Of a stretch of 64,000 nt of DNA, positions 33,901 to 45,795 are shown one piece after another (position 1 is the first letter of the stretch; every line of letters starts with the position of its first letter). The notes beneath the pieces are model-generated. The model ran no database searches. It was not told where the DNA came from and worked only from the letters and a program-made list of their open reading frames with translations. Source of the DNA: Cotesia glomerata (taxonomy: Eukaryota > Arthropoda > Insecta > Hymenoptera > Braconidae). Position numbers and translations under genes: made by a program. Where the stretch lies: assembly GCF_020080835.1 (NCBI RefSeq), contig NC_058165.1, forward strand, positions 3,323,771 through 3,387,770, read 5' to 3'.

Positions 33901-36900
33901 GGTCTAGTTACTTCAACTGGTTTTAAACCCAGGAACTCGCCATTATTAAGTGGCAATGGTAAACGCACGTAACCAAGTGCGCGATGCTTGGATGCTGGGT
34001 CAAAGTCATACAAAAGTACTTCAAGAGTTGTCCCATTTAAAGAAGAAACTTCAAAGGTGAACTCTTCATCAAACACTGTAATTTTATTCAACAGCTTAAC
34101 AATCTACCCAATGCAATTACCTAATTGCTTTTATTGATTTTATGTTTTTTTTTTTAGTTGAGTAAAACGAACGTGATATGAAGTATAATTTACCAGGGTT
34201 CAAGGTACACCTGTGAACTTTTGTCTGCCACGTATTGCTTCGGTCTGGCAACAAACGTATCTTTGCGTACGGATCTGCGTTTCCGCTTAATTCCCTGGCT
34301 CGTAGATCGTGTGCCTACAATGTATAGAACATTTTAATTATATTTACAGAACAGGTAGCTTATATTTATATTATTGGTTTATATTTATGTTTGCCAAGTT
34401 TATTACCTCAATAAGTTTCACTGTTAAAACACCGGCTGTTGAATCAAACGTCAAGCTTAATAGTAGGTCGCCTCCAACTTCATCCAGTGAAGATGATGAT
34501 GACCAGGAAGATTGCTGTAATATTTTTAGTTAAATTTAAATTATAATTTTTTTTTATAAGAAAAATAAATACTAGCAAACTGCAAAGGAATTTTTTAAAA
34601 ATTTATATTCATTATTTCAGGTCTAAGTATTACAAAATTTCAGAAGAACCAAAATCAGGATATAGTAGACCAAATAATTTATGCTTTTTTTTTTATTTAT
34701 TCCAATTTACAACGTTTCGTCAGCATAATTCTGACTTCATCAGGTAACCTATGGGTAAAATATCGCGTTACTGATGCCATAAGGGCGTATCCCGAAAAAA
34801 ATACCCTTGAAAAGGCATAAGGGCGTATAAAAATTTTTTTTTCCGGGAATCGACGTAGTTATGCCTGAAATGCGTAGAAATGACAAAAAAAAATTTTTTT
34901 CAAATTCGAAATTTTTTGGTACGCCCTTATGGCACCCAGGATACCTATCGGGAGCCATAAGGGCGTACCAAAAAATTTTTTTTTGGGAAACAACGTATAC
35001 TTACTTGAAACGCGTAGAAATGACAAAAAAAATTTTTTTTCAAATTTGAAATTTTTTGGTACGCCCTTATGGCACCCAGGGTACCTACCGGGAGCCATAA
35101 GGGCGTACCAAAAAATTTTTTTTCGGGAAACAACGTATTTTTACTTGAGACGCGTAGAAATGATGAAAAAAAATTTTTTTCAAATTTGAAATTTTTTGGT
35201 ACGCCCTTATGGCTTCCGGTAGGTACCCTGGGTGCCATAAGGGCGTATCAAAATTTTTTTTGCATTTCTGCCCGTTTTAGGCATAACTACGTCGATTTCC
35301 GAAAAAAATTTTTTGGTACGCCCTTATGGCATTTGTAACGCGATATAATAAAATTAATTAAAACAATTACAACCAACTTATGAAGACATGATCAAAATTC
35401 AAATAAATAATACCTTGAAATATTTAACAAAAATACCTAGTCACATGATACCAAATATTATGTTTGAAATTCATTAATAAGTTGGTTGTAATTGTTTTAA
35501 TTAATTTTATTATATTTTACACATAGGTTACCTGATGAAGTCAGAATTATCCTGACGAAACGTTGTAAATTGGAATAAATAAAAAGAAAAACATAAATTA
35601 TTTGGTCTACTATATCCTGATTTTGGTTCTTTAAAAAATTTATTGGAGAAAATTTTTGTCATAAATATTTTTATCCTCTTAATTATATCGCGTTACTAAT
35701 GCCAAAAGGGTGCATCTCAACATCTGCAGAGCCAAAAGGGCGTATAAAAAAATTTTTTTCCTCCAACCAACCTAAAAATATGTTTATAACATTCAGATCT
35801 GTAAGAAAAGTGAATAAAAAAATTTTTTTTTTGTATACGCACTTTCGGCTCTAAGATAAAAAAATTTTTAAGCCAAAAGGGCGTATCATTTTTTTTAATT
35901 ATAATTAATTATTAGTCTTAAAAAAAAAAAAAGTTACAACACCGGTAATAATAATGACTTTACAACTCATTTTATTTAAAAAGAAAATTAATTTGAATGA
36001 AGAAAAAAACGAAATAACAGTAACATTCTATTTGAGGAAAAATGTATTTGACTCAATTACAAAATTTTCATTTTTATTCATTTTTGTACGTCAGGCACAG
36101 TTGGAAAAAAATACCATCGATATTACGAAAATCTGTGCTTTGATGATGGTAACAACTGATGAATTTGTTTTAAGATTAAAGTATTTTTTAAAAGTTTAAA
36201 TTTACAAGCAATATATTTTTATTATTTTTTACTTTCAGAAGCAAAAGATTCTTTAATCAAATACATATTCTCTTCAAATAAAATGAGTAGAAGAGTTATT
36301 ATTTTTACTAGTGTTATGATTTTTTTTTTAAGGCTAATAATTAGTTAGGATTAAAAAAAAAATGATACGCTCTTTGGACTTTAGAATTTTTTTGTCTTAG
36401 AGTTAAAAGGGCGTATACAAAAAAAATTTTTTTACTTACTTTTCTTACAGGTCTAAATGTTACAAACATTTTTATTTTAGTTGGAGTGAAAAAAATTTAT
36501 TTTTATACGCCCTTTTGGCATTAGTAACGCGATATATTACGTAGATTATTTTAGTAACTAACTTTGTGAAAAACAGAATCACTGTCACTACTTAATCGCG
36601 AGCCATGGGAAGATCTTGGCTGTGGTCTGACAATTACCATCCGCTCATCACTAGCTACTAGTGCACCACCTGGTAATGGAGGTGCTATTGGACTCACTGG
36701 ACTTCTGGGTTCATCATCTCCTTCGGACAGTCTTTGAATTACTAAAAAAAATACTCAATTAATACAATCAAGACAATTTTTGGAGTTCTTTTAACAAATA
36801 AATTATTGTAGAGAAAATTGAGAAAAAATTTATTTGCGACGAATAAATTATTGCAACAAAAAATTAGGAAAAAAAATTGACATGTAAAAATTAAAAAAAA

Positions 36901-39900
36901 AGTAAAAATTCTATTTTTCAAAAATAATTGTTTGGAACAAATTTTTTTGTTAAAAAAATTTTTTTAATTTTTTCATAAAAATTGCACACATTAAAAAAAT
37001 TTTCGTAAAATTTAACATAAAACTTTGTGTAGATGATTTTTTTACACAAAATTTATGTTAATTCTACACATACTGTTTGTATTGATAAAATCAACATAAT
37101 TCTGTGTTAAAAGTAACACAAAAACATGTTAAAACTTTCATCGGCTGATTCTCGGATTTCTACACACTTAAATGTTATCCGTAACACAAATACAGTGTTG
37201 ATTTTAACATTTTATTTGTGTTACTCAGATCAGCTGTCAAATATGTGAGTTATATTAATAATTTAAATATATATTTAAATAGATTTTAATTTCTGAATAA
37301 AAAATAAATTGTTTTCCATAAATACAAAGTTAAAGAACTTAATAAAGAATTCAAATTTTTAAATAGTGATTAATTAATTTTAATCAATAGTTGCTACTTT
37401 ACTACAAGTCAGTGGCAATAGATGATTAGGATTAATGATGTATTAATTTCTAATTATTAATTATTAATAAACTCGTTAATTATATATTAATGGAAAATAA
37501 TTTTTTTTTCACGCTGCATTTAAGTATTTCACGTAATGACACAAATCAAAATCCACCAAATTAAAATGACGTTGAGGCAATCACATTCAAATGTCTAAAT
37601 ATCTTGTGTGGCATACGTGACTGAGCTCGGGTTGCGGTCAACTAGTCAGATCGACAACATTCCAAATTATTAAAACTCTAGAAAATTTAAAATTCCGCTA
37701 CATTCAAAGTTTATAAAATACATTAGCTTAAATAGAATAACAGCCGAAAAACAATTTTGTAAATTATAAAACACCGGGTTATCGAATAAAAGTAAATATA
37801 AATCTTATATTCCTCAAGAGTTAAAATTAATTTGATTTCGAAAAAGGGTTGTTCCGACGTATATTCATCCGAATACTCATCTATCTGAATAATGATTCGG
37901 CCGAAAATTACTCATCCAAAAAATTGGAAGTTTTTCTTAGATGGTCCACCTTTACAATCATGAAATTTGAGTGTTTTCCATACATGCTTGTAAATTAAAA
38001 TAAAATTAATTTTCAAAAATTAATTAATTTAAAATTAATTTAAAAAAATTTCTAATCTAATTATAAAATTATTTACATTTTTCGGCTAAATGAGTGTTCG
38101 TCTGTTCATTCATTTTGGCGTATAAATTTTCGTTGTTATGTTTTTTAATTTATTGAGACTTTGTAACTTTGAAAGATTCTATTAATATAGCTTTAGATTT
38201 TTCTTTATTTAAGATTATATTTTTCGGAATTTTAAAATTTGTAAAATTAATTATTTTAAATTACATTTAATATTTACTTTCTAAGTTCTAGTAATTTATT
38301 AATTCGGAATGTTGTTAGTCTGACTAGTTGACTGCAACCCGCTCGTACTCCCGAGATCCCGCGCAAAATAAAGCGGAGCGGCGTCATAATCAACAGACTC
38401 GATAGAGTCTGGCGCCAAGTTCCGTTCAAATCCGTTGTAAACGGAGCGCCAGACTACCGACTATGTTTACTGTAAGCAGAACGGTTTTTTGAGGCTGCGA
38501 AATTTTATTTAATTCTACGGTACTTTTTTTACCCAATTTGTTTACCATAACAGTAATTCATAATTTATTTCACCGTATTAATTAATTATATTCACTTATA
38601 ACAATTTATTTACTTGAAATTATTAAATTTTATCAGCACATACTATAGCTCGCTCACAAATTTCGATCCTGACTTTTTTTTGATGGAGAAAGGTCAGCGC
38701 CACAGACTAGATAAAATAAAAATGTGTAGTAATCCTCCTATAGATAAGCAACTACAGTTAAAAAAAGTAATTCACAGCTTACATTTACGGCCGCCAGGGT
38801 GCACTGGAATTACATCTACATAAACTGTAGCTTCAAGGGGATAGTTTGCAGTAAAAAATGCAGTCAACACGAGATTTAAGTTGTTATCAATTGTAAATTT
38901 TCATTATAATTACAAAAAATACTAAAATCCGAACAAAAACAGTTTCACTGTAAAAAAGTCGCGCCAAGTCCACGTTCATAAGACTATTAGGAAAAAAAAA
39001 ATTTTTTTTTTCTTTACAAAAACATACAAAATTAAAAAATCCAAGTAACCGATATGATTGTTTATGATTTTCGGAAATTAAAAAAAATTTTATTGTAAAT
39101 TTAAAAATAAAAAAAAAATTTTAGAACGTACTTGGTGTGCGTCATTGTGTATTTCAATTTTTTTAAAGTCCTAGTAAATAGATTTTACGAATTTCATCAA
39201 AAGTAAAATATTTTGCAACCACGCACACTAAATACGTTCTAAAATTTTTTTTTTTAATTTTTAAATTTACAATAAAATTTTTTTTAATTTCTGAAAATCA
39301 TAAACAATCATATCGGTTACTTGGATTTTTTAATTTTTTTATTTTGTATGTTTTTGTAAAGAAAAAAAAAATTTTTTTTTTCCTAATAGTCTTATGAACG
39401 TGGACTTGGCGCGACTTTTTTACAGTGAAACTGTTTTTGTTCGGATTTAACATATCGCGTTACTAGAACCATAAGGGCGTATCTCAAAATATGCGCCCTT
39501 ATGGTTCTGCAGAACTATAAGGGCGTATGAAAAAAATTTCTTTTGCTCCAATCAATGTAAAAATGTTGAAAATATTAACATCTATGGAAAAAACGAAAAA
39601 AAATTTTTTTTTTGTGATACGCCCTTATGGTTTTAAGAAAACATTTTTCTAAAACCATAAGGGCGTATCCTGTTTTTTCGGTTTATTATCAATTATGGGT
39701 CAGAGTAAGAAAAAAAATTGCAAAGGTAATAGAATATCACTCCACAACTTGATTTATGTCAACAAATATTTATCTAAGTGAGAAAACTAATAAAAAATTA
39801 AGGAAAAATAAATTCATCAGAGTATTACTCCAATGCCATCTCCATCGTCAGGATCATCTGTGTCTAAGATTATAAAAGTAAAAAAAAAGATTTCTTAATT

Positions 39901-41872
39901 TTTTTTTTAACTAGATACTGACAAAAAAATTTATAAACTATGACCATGGCTGAAAATTAAACTTTGATAATACCGATGATATTTTGTGGGACAGTGCCTG
40001 ATATACAAAAATGATTTAGATCATCAAACTTGCTTCAAGATATTGGTATTGAAGAATCATAACAATTCTCAAGAACAAAGTTCTTTTTGAATGACTTTTT
40101 TAAAATTACAGTACTAAATGGCTTACAAAACTCTTTTGTTAATTTTAAATAAATCTGAAATAAAAAAAAATCAATTTTGAAAAATTTTCAGGCTAATTTT
40201 ATTAACTTGAAGACATACCGATTGTTCTCAAGTTGTTATGAATTTATTTTTTCTTAATTTTTTAATTTTTCATTCGTTTTTTCACTCAAATAAATATTTT
40301 TTGATACAAATTAAGTTGTGGAGTGATAATTTCTATCACCTTTGCAATTTTTTTTCTTACTTCGACCTATAATTGATAATAAACTGAAAAAACAGGATAC
40401 GCCCTTATGGTTTTAGAAAAATGTTTTCTTAAAACCATAAGGGCGTATCACAAAAAAATTTTTTTTTCTTTTTTTCCATAGATGTTAATGTTTTCAATAT
40501 TTTTACATTGATTGGAGCAAAAAAATTTTTTATACGTCCTTATGGTTCTGCAGAACCATAAGGGCGTATATTTTGAGATGCGCCCTTATGGTTCTAGTAA
40601 CACGATATCTTTGTGTAAATTCAACATATTATTTATGTTACTATAGAAGACATCAACACAGCCTTTATGTTGAATTGACATTTAAAAAGTGTTATTTATA
40701 CTACTAACCGAATGGGAGTATTCTTTAACATAAATTTTGTGTTGGTTGGCCAGTAGCATTAAAAAAGTGTAGTTTTACTTTGAATTAACACTTGAGTGTG
40801 TTAAAAAATTGATGGATTGATCAATACAAACAGTTTGTGTAGAATTAACATAAATTTTATGTAAAAAAATCATCTACACAAAATTTAATGTTAAATTTTA
40901 CGAAAATTTTTTTACTGCGCACCTTTTTAAATCAGTAGGGGAAGGACGGGCAAAACGGATATGTTAATTTGAAAATGAAATAACAAATATATATTACAAT
41001 CATATCCATTCTTAACTTTGGCTAATAATTTTTTGGGTAATTGAAGTTTATAATTAAAGTAAAATAAAAATAATAACAAAGAAATTCTTCTTCGAAATTA
41101 AAAAAAAAAAAAAAAGTCAACATTATCCGTTTTGTCCTACCAGGGCGGGCAAAATGAATACTCAGGTCGCGTAAAACGAATACTGATTGGAAAATACATT
41201 TCAATCAAAACAATCGTCGCAAAAATATCAACCGCGTCCTGAATATGAAGAAAAAAAATCAAATCTGCATCGTCCTTAACAACATTAAACTAAGTATTGT
41301 ATACTTACGATTTAAAATTTTATTTTTTTTCCTAAATTTCAATATTTATAAAAAAAAATTCCCACAAGTATGCAAAACCAATGCTTTATCGATAACGGTA
41401 AGTGTAGTTACATAATAGATTGATAGATTGCTGTCTAAAATGTTTCTATCGACCGACCAGCGATTTAAAACGATTATTCATTTTACCCGCCCTCTCCGTC
41501 TTGCCCGTCCGTCCCCTATAATAAAAACAATAAATTACCTTCGCGCGAGTCCAAAATACTAGTATCATACGGCGGATCGCGTCTAGTCCACTCTAATTCC
41601 TCGCAAAGGCTGTCCCCAAAGTCCGGCAGACCAGCGGAATTGCCAGCTGCAGCACTTGCGACATTGCCCAGCTCAATAAAGTTCTGTTTGGATGTAGTGG
41701 CCTCTTTAGCGCGGTCCAACAGATCCTTCTCGAACCAATTGAGCGGCCTATTTCCAGGGAAATTCCGGCGTTTCAAGCACATTGCGAAGACAATTGCCCC
41801 TGAGAAGGCTCCAACCACAGCTGCGATGCTGACCAGCGAGTATCCGAACCACCCGAAACTGTGGCCGTACAT
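30916..41872 (-). CDS. Synaptotagmin-like protein, one TM segment and tandem C2 domains, 6 coding exons
   Basis: Coding exons, in order: 41872-41539, 36741-36563, 34514-34407, 34314-34194, 34075-33726, 31203-30916. They sum to 1380 nt, 459 residues, with all phases joining. A short N-terminus is followed by a membrane segment (about 11-33, SLVSIAAVVGAFSGAIVFAM) with a Cys/Lys/Arg stop-transfer edge, a linker, C2A (about 184-300, with NADPYAKIRLLPD and TLNPVFDEEFTFEV) and C2B (about 322-440). Compared with synaptotagmin-1, C2A keeps the DPY and DFD aspartates but has Glu and Arg at two other calcium positions. C2B has lost most acidic ligands. Calcium-independent or weakened binding is inferred. 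It belongs with the divergent synaptotagmins (alpha, beta, 12 or 14 types), but I cannot assign the subfamily and it lacks an obvious WHxL tail. The start is supported by an in-frame TAG in the predicted upstream exon. Confidence 0.85.
31496..33648 (-). mobile_element. Helitron copy K, both termini, with a nested element
   Basis: Minus orientation: the 3' end TTAG (31496-31499) with intact hairpin is followed by four palindromic units (to about 32560). The 5' end, TCTATATTATTAAGAG on minus, is at 33648, next to host A. A 0.97 kb element (32609-33582) replaces part of the 5' region. It occupies the last intron of the synaptotagmin-like gene. Confidence 0.85.
32609..33582. mobile_element. 0.97 kb element with AACTTCCCGCTAA ends
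   Basis: Inverted ends AACTTCCCGCTAA and TTAGCGGGAAGTT. The interior holds degenerate tandem blocks of about 130-170 bases (for example GAACGAATCAACCGATTTTG with GGCGACGATCGGCG). The right end forms a 45-base hairpin also found alone at 58501-58545. It has no coding capacity. Precise left border and duplication are uncertain. Confidence 0.6.
34643..35630. mobile_element. Large palindromic MITE, host of the first GGGCGTA element
   Basis: Arms run inward from CCAAAATCAGGATATAGTAG and its inverse, through CCAATTTACAACGTTTCGTC and TAATAAAATTAATTAAAAC, each mirrored on the other side. The 34763-35343 element interrupts the left arm, so the uninterrupted right arm shows the original target. It lies between synaptotagmin exons 34514 and 36563. 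Confidence 0.75.
34763..35343. mobile_element. TCGCG-ended motif element, copy M1 (GCCATAAGGGCGTA type)
   Basis: Ends TCGCGTTACTGATGCCATAA and TTATGGCATTTGTAACGCGA with TA duplication (34761-34762, 35344-35345), confirmed against the matching arm of the surrounding palindrome. Inside, GCCATAAGGGCGTA and its inverse recur in facing pairs with CACCCAGGGTACCTACCGGG-like links. It has no genuine coding frame. Confidence 0.85.
35688..36532. mobile_element. TCGCG-ended motif element, copy M2 (GCCAAAAGGGCGTAT type)
   Basis: Ends TCGCGTTACTAATGCCAAAA and TTTTGGCATTAGTAACGCGA, TA flanks (35686-35687, 36533-36534). Internal motifs read CCAAAAGGGCGTAT or close variants. It stops 30 bases from synaptotagmin exon 36563-36741. 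Confidence 0.85.
37625..38345. repeat. Inverted-repeat element with GGGTTGCGGTCAACTAGTCAG arms
   Basis: The arm CAACTAGTCAGATCGACAAC (about 37639) is mirrored near 38310-38340 (GTTGTTAGTCTGACTAGTTG). Outer ends carry GAGCTCGGGTTGC and GCAACCCGCTCG. The stretch just to its right (38345-38470) is unusually GC-rich and holds a small inverted pair (CCGTT...AACGG, GTCTGGCGCC...GGAGCGCCAGAC). Confidence 0.5.
38925..39448. mobile_element. Foldback element with ~220-base arms
   Basis: AAATCCGAACAAAAACAGTT at the left is mirrored exactly at the right (AACTGTTTTTGTTCGGATTT). The arms continue through CGCGCCAAGTCCACGTTCAT and CCGATATGATTGTTTATGAT with few differences. The centre is about 90 bases. It immediately abuts copy M3. 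Confidence 0.8.
39455..40605. mobile_element. TCGCG-ended motif element, copy M3 (ACCATAAGGGCGTAT type)
   Basis: Ends TCGCGTTACTAGAACCATAA and TTATGGTTCTAGTAACACGA, TA flanks (39453-39454, 40606-40607). The whole 1.15 kb is one foldback, including mirrored AGTTGTGGAGTGATA segments. Internal motifs are all ACCATAAGGGCGTAT or ACTATAAGGGCGTAT. Confidence 0.85.
40938..41516. mobile_element. GGGGAAGGACGGGC-ended foldback MITE
   Basis: Ends GGGGAAGGACGGGCAAAACG and TTGCCCGTCCGTCCCC, TA flanks (40936-40937, 41517-41518). Internal motifs GGGCAAAATGAATACTCAGG and GCGTAAAACGAATACTG echo the ends. The element ends 22 bases from the donor side of the first synaptotagmin coding exon. Confidence 0.8.
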
Positions 41873-41934
41873 CGTTAGACCTATAATCACCGCGAAAAAT
41901 CAATCAGCTTAGACATAACAGGTCAAAAAATTAA

Positions 41935-43075
41935 GTTAGTCGACAATTAAGAATTTTAATAATTTTTTTTATTGAAAAAATTATTCAAAAAAAAATTTCA
42001 TCTGTAAAAAACTTTGCAATTTTTTAAAAATATTTTTTTGTTCCAATTTAATAAATGAAAAAAATTAAACTGAAGTCAGCTGACAACTGTCAAAATTTTT
42101 ATAACAAATCAATTACAGTAAAAAAAATACTATAAAAAATATCCGCTAATAATTTATTACACTGAAGTTAGCAGACGTCTAAAAATTTTTGATTTTTTTT
42201 ATTAATTAAATTACAACTAAAAAGATATTTCTAAAAAATTGCACTTATAGTTTTTCAAGTTTTTTACATGTGAAATGTTTTTTTTAATTGTTTAATTGAA
42301 ATATTCATGGAAATTAACTTAGCCGACTTTTAAAAATTTTTAGAATTTTTTTTTTATTGAAAAAATTATTACAAAAATATTTTTAAAAAAATTCATTTGT
42401 AAAAAATTAAAAAAACTACACGTGCAATTTCTTAAAAATATATTGCAGTTATAATTTAATAAATGGAAAAAACAACAAAAAATTAAAAACGTCGGCTAAC
42501 TTTAGTATTATAAATTTTTTCAATAAAAAATTTCTAAAAATTTTGAAATGTCGGCTAACCTCATTTTCAAAAATTTTTAATTTTTTTTATTAATTAAAAA
42601 TAAAAATTAAAAAACTATTTTTTAAAAATTCCACGTATAATTTTAAAAATTTTCTACAGGTGAAAATTTTTATTTTAATTTCTTAAAAATTACTTTTCAA
42701 TAAAATAAATTATCAAAATTTTCAAATGTCGGCTAATTTAATTTTCATAATTTTTTTAATAATTTCATTTTTACAAAATTATAAAAATAATTTTAATATC
42801 AGTTAACTTCAGTGTCTTTAAAATGAAAAAAAAAAAAATAATTTGTGAAGATTTTTATAAAAATTTTTTTATTGCAATTGATTTCTTAAAAGAAGTTAAA
42901 TAAATTTTGACAGTTGTCAGCTGATTTCAGTATCAAAATAAATTACAAGTGCAATTAAAAAAAAAATTTTTTTTCAATTAAATTACAAGTAAAAAAATAT
43001 TTAAAATTAATTACAAAAAATTTGCAGACGTTAGTTAATTTAATTTTCATTTAAAATTATTAATTAAACCAAAAA
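41935..43075. repeat. AT-rich tract with GTTAGCCGACAT/GTCGGCTAAC motifs
   Basis: Motifs include GTCGACAATTAAG (about 41940), AACTTAGCCGACTTTTAAAA (about 42317), ACGTCGGCTAACTTTAGTAT (about 42490), ATGTCGGCTAACCTCATTTT (about 42549) and ATGTCGGCTAATTTAATTTT (about 42726). No gene is seen besides the candidate exon beyond 43180. Confidence 0.55.
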
Positions 43076-43181
43076 ATTAATTATTTTAGGTTACTCTTAA
43101 AAATTTTAGGTTATGTCAAAAAATACAATCCAAAATAAATAACAATTAAATTAATCAAAATAAAATAAAAGTAAAACTCAC

Positions 43182-43282
43182 CGGGAAGAAAACTCTACAT
43201 TATTCCAGCACGTATGTACGACTTGTCAAGTCTACGAGTTGGAAGCTGTTGTACGCAGGCGTCAATCAAATGTTTGATGTAC
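43182..43282 (-). other. Candidate noncoding 5' exon of the synaptotagmin-like gene
   Basis: Minus-strand acceptor ACACAG (before 43282) and donor CCCG then GTGAGT (at 43181) bound a 101-nt segment less AT-rich than its flanks. Joined to the first coding exon (41880), the reading frame upstream of the ATG contains TAG, so the exon would be untranslated. This is splice-site inference only. Confidence 0.4.
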
Positions 43283-43552
43283 CTGTGTAGTATACAGATG
43301 AAGTTAACTTCCAATACATGGAATTGGCATCGCCTACATTTATATCAACATAACATCTCTACAACTGAATCTACTTATCTGTCTGCTATCAATATGTTTA
43401 AGACTTTTATCAACAAATTTTTATGTGGGAGTGTGTACACAATAAGTACATGGACCAGTTAATCCACGTAGAGGCTTGTGAATTTGTATCATGTCTACAG
43501 ACACAGATAAAGTATTTTATTTTATTTTATTTTATTTTTCTTATATTCTATG

Positions 43553-43755
<203 letters not shown>

Positions 43756-44004
43756 ACCCTCAAACTCGCCCTTGAACTTTTATCCAATACAAAACCTCAA
43801 GTCGCACTAGTCTGCTCCGTTTTCGCTTTGAACTATGCGATATGCTATGCACGATTAAGAATAATAACAATGTTACAGATCATTTTCTAAGGGTGTAATT
43901 TATGTCTCTGATACTTACCAGAACTTAATTTCTAAGGAACACGCCCTTGGAAATTAAAACTACTTTAATTTAAACGTTTACTAAAAGAAAAAAGAAGAAG
44001 GATA

Positions 44005-44166
44005 CTCTCTAAATATGAATTAGTGAAAATTCGCTGGAATAAGTGAATATTCACTTTTTCTAAGTGCCAATCGAACCACTTTGGTTTCAAAGTGGTTCGA
44101 TTGGCACTTAGAATTAGTGAATATTCACTTATTCCAATGAATTTTCACTAATTCATGTTTAGAGAG
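44005..44166. mobile_element. CTCTCTAAA-ended hairpin MITE, copy 1
   Basis: A near-perfect 162-base palindrome: CTCTCTAAATATGAATTAGT ... inverse, TA flanks. Arms pass through AGTGCCAATCGAACCACTTT. The central octet reads GGTTTCAA. Confidence 0.85.
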
Positions 44167-44218
44167 TACACGGAAAAAAGTAAACTGTAACAAATAACAG
44201 TCGATTTATAATAAGTAA

Positions 44219-44380
44219 CTCTCTAAACATGAATTAGTGAAAATTCATTGGAATAAGTGAATATTCACTAATTCTAAGTGCCAATCGAACCACTTTGAAA
44301 CCAAAGTGGTTCGATTGGCACTTAGAAAAAGTGAATATTCACTTATTCCAGCGAATTTTCACTAATTCATATTTAGAGAG
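44219..44380. mobile_element. CTCTCTAAA-ended hairpin MITE, copy 2, inverted centre
   Basis: Same palindrome as 44005-44166 and also 162 bases, but its central octet reads as the reverse complement (TTGAAACC) and the arm variants are exchanged, so it is inserted in the opposite orientation. Confidence 0.8.
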
Positions 44381-45001
44381 AATGATCAACTGCTAAAAAT
44401 TACCATTTCAAATAGTAAAATCGTGATTTTACTATTCACTTAATAATATTTACCATTTAAACGTTACAATTTACTCTTTACATGGAAGAAAATACTATTT
44501 CAAACAGTAATATTCGCTATGTAAATGTCTAAAATGTTAAAGTATAATAATTAAGAATTCAGACTGATATTTATCATTTTGTACCTGAAAAATGATCTTA
44601 TGATATGTAAAAAGTATAAAATAAAGTTAGAAAATTTCTCATACAAGCAACGTTAATATTTACAAAGTAAAATGGTAAATTTTAAACGCGACGCTAAAAA
44701 TCAAACTGTAATTATTGACTTGCTTGGACTGGTAAAATGTATATTTTAAAAGTATAATTTTTACTGTTTCAAATGTTAAATTCTCCCAGAGTGAAACCCC
44801 CTTCTCTTTAATCTAAGTTCCCCTTCTCCGCATAATATGGACTATATATTGAAATGGCAATTTTTACTGTTTGAAACTGTAATTTTTTTCGATGAAAGAG
44901 TCGTTATTTACTATAGTGACATCTACTAATCACTTATTTTGGATATTAAATTATAAATTGTGGCTTTTATACTTTCTACATTAAGCTCTGTAATATTTAT
45001 A

Positions 45002-45795
45002 TCGCGTGCTTAAAGGTAAAAGGGCTTATAGCTAAGGGTTAATAGGGATTTGTGCTGAAAGGGCGTGTAAAAAAATTTTTTTTTGCCATTCGGTTTGAAA
45101 TTGTCTGTAACGTAAAAATCAGTGAAAAAAAAAATTTGGTATCCTAAAGCTGAAAGGGCGTATATCTCAAGACATACGCCCTTTCAGCTTTAAGAAAAGT
45201 ACTACTTAAAGGTAAAAGGGCGCATAAAAAAAATTGTAATTTTAATTCCAAATGTTGAATAATAGTTTAACAAGACAAGTTATACTAAAATAACAGCCTC
45301 ATATACAAAGTGAAGATATAAACAAATAGAAAATAAATCAATCAAAAACAAATTACGTAAAAATTAAGTGATTAATTTAAAGTAAAAACTTCGTAAATAA
45401 TTAAATCACGCGTACTTTATTGTTTTTTGAATATATTTCCTTTTTTAACTTTAAAAAATTTTATAGTTGAAATTTTACGCCGCTACTACCACAGAAAGTT
45501 TTTTTTTTTCACATTTTTAAACTACGAATATGTTCTTTTGTAAACTGGCCGAAAAAAAAATCATACACCCTTTCACCGACCTTTAGATCACCAAAATTTT
45601 GAATTTTCAAAAGTAAAAGGGCGTATAATTAAAGACATACGCCCTTTTACCTTTATAATTTTTTTTTTCAATTTTAAGCATAGAATGTGTCTACTACTCG
45701 ATTTGCAATAAAAAAAAAAATATACGCCCTTTTACCTTTGCAGAGGTAAAAGGGCGCATAAATTGTCATAAGCCCTTTTACCTTTAGGCACACGA
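45002..45795. mobile_element. TCGCG-ended motif element, copy M4 (GGTAAAAGGGCGTAT type)
   Basis: Ends TCGCGTGCTTAAAGGTAAAA and CTTTTACCTTTAGGCACACGA, TA flanks (45000-45001, 45796-45797). Most interior motifs read GGTAAAAGGGCGTAT or its inverse; one pair reads GCTGAAAGGGCGTAT. Confidence 0.85.

Larger units (their letters stand above)
36985..40920. mobile_element. 3.9 kb composite element with long inverted ends
   Basis: Left (from about 36985) and right (to about 40920) ends are inverted over more than 100 bases, sharing TTTTCGTAAAATTTAACAT and TGTGTAGATGATTTTTT. Subterminal zones carry many TAACACAA/TTGTGTTA motifs. The interior includes an inverted pair at about 37625-38345, a foldback at 38925-39448 and copy M3. 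An open frame at 38614-38823 (69 codons) is unrecognised. Confidence 0.65.

Noticed and set aside
34749..35338. Overlapping 60-100 codon frames with MAPRVPTGSHKGVPKNF-like repeats
   Set aside because: They come from the tandem facing motifs of element M1 and occur on both strands at once.
38614..38823. 69-codon frame in the 3.9 kb composite element as a transposase remnant
   Set aside because: No DDE, zinc or helix-turn-helix motif could be recognised, so function is not claimed.
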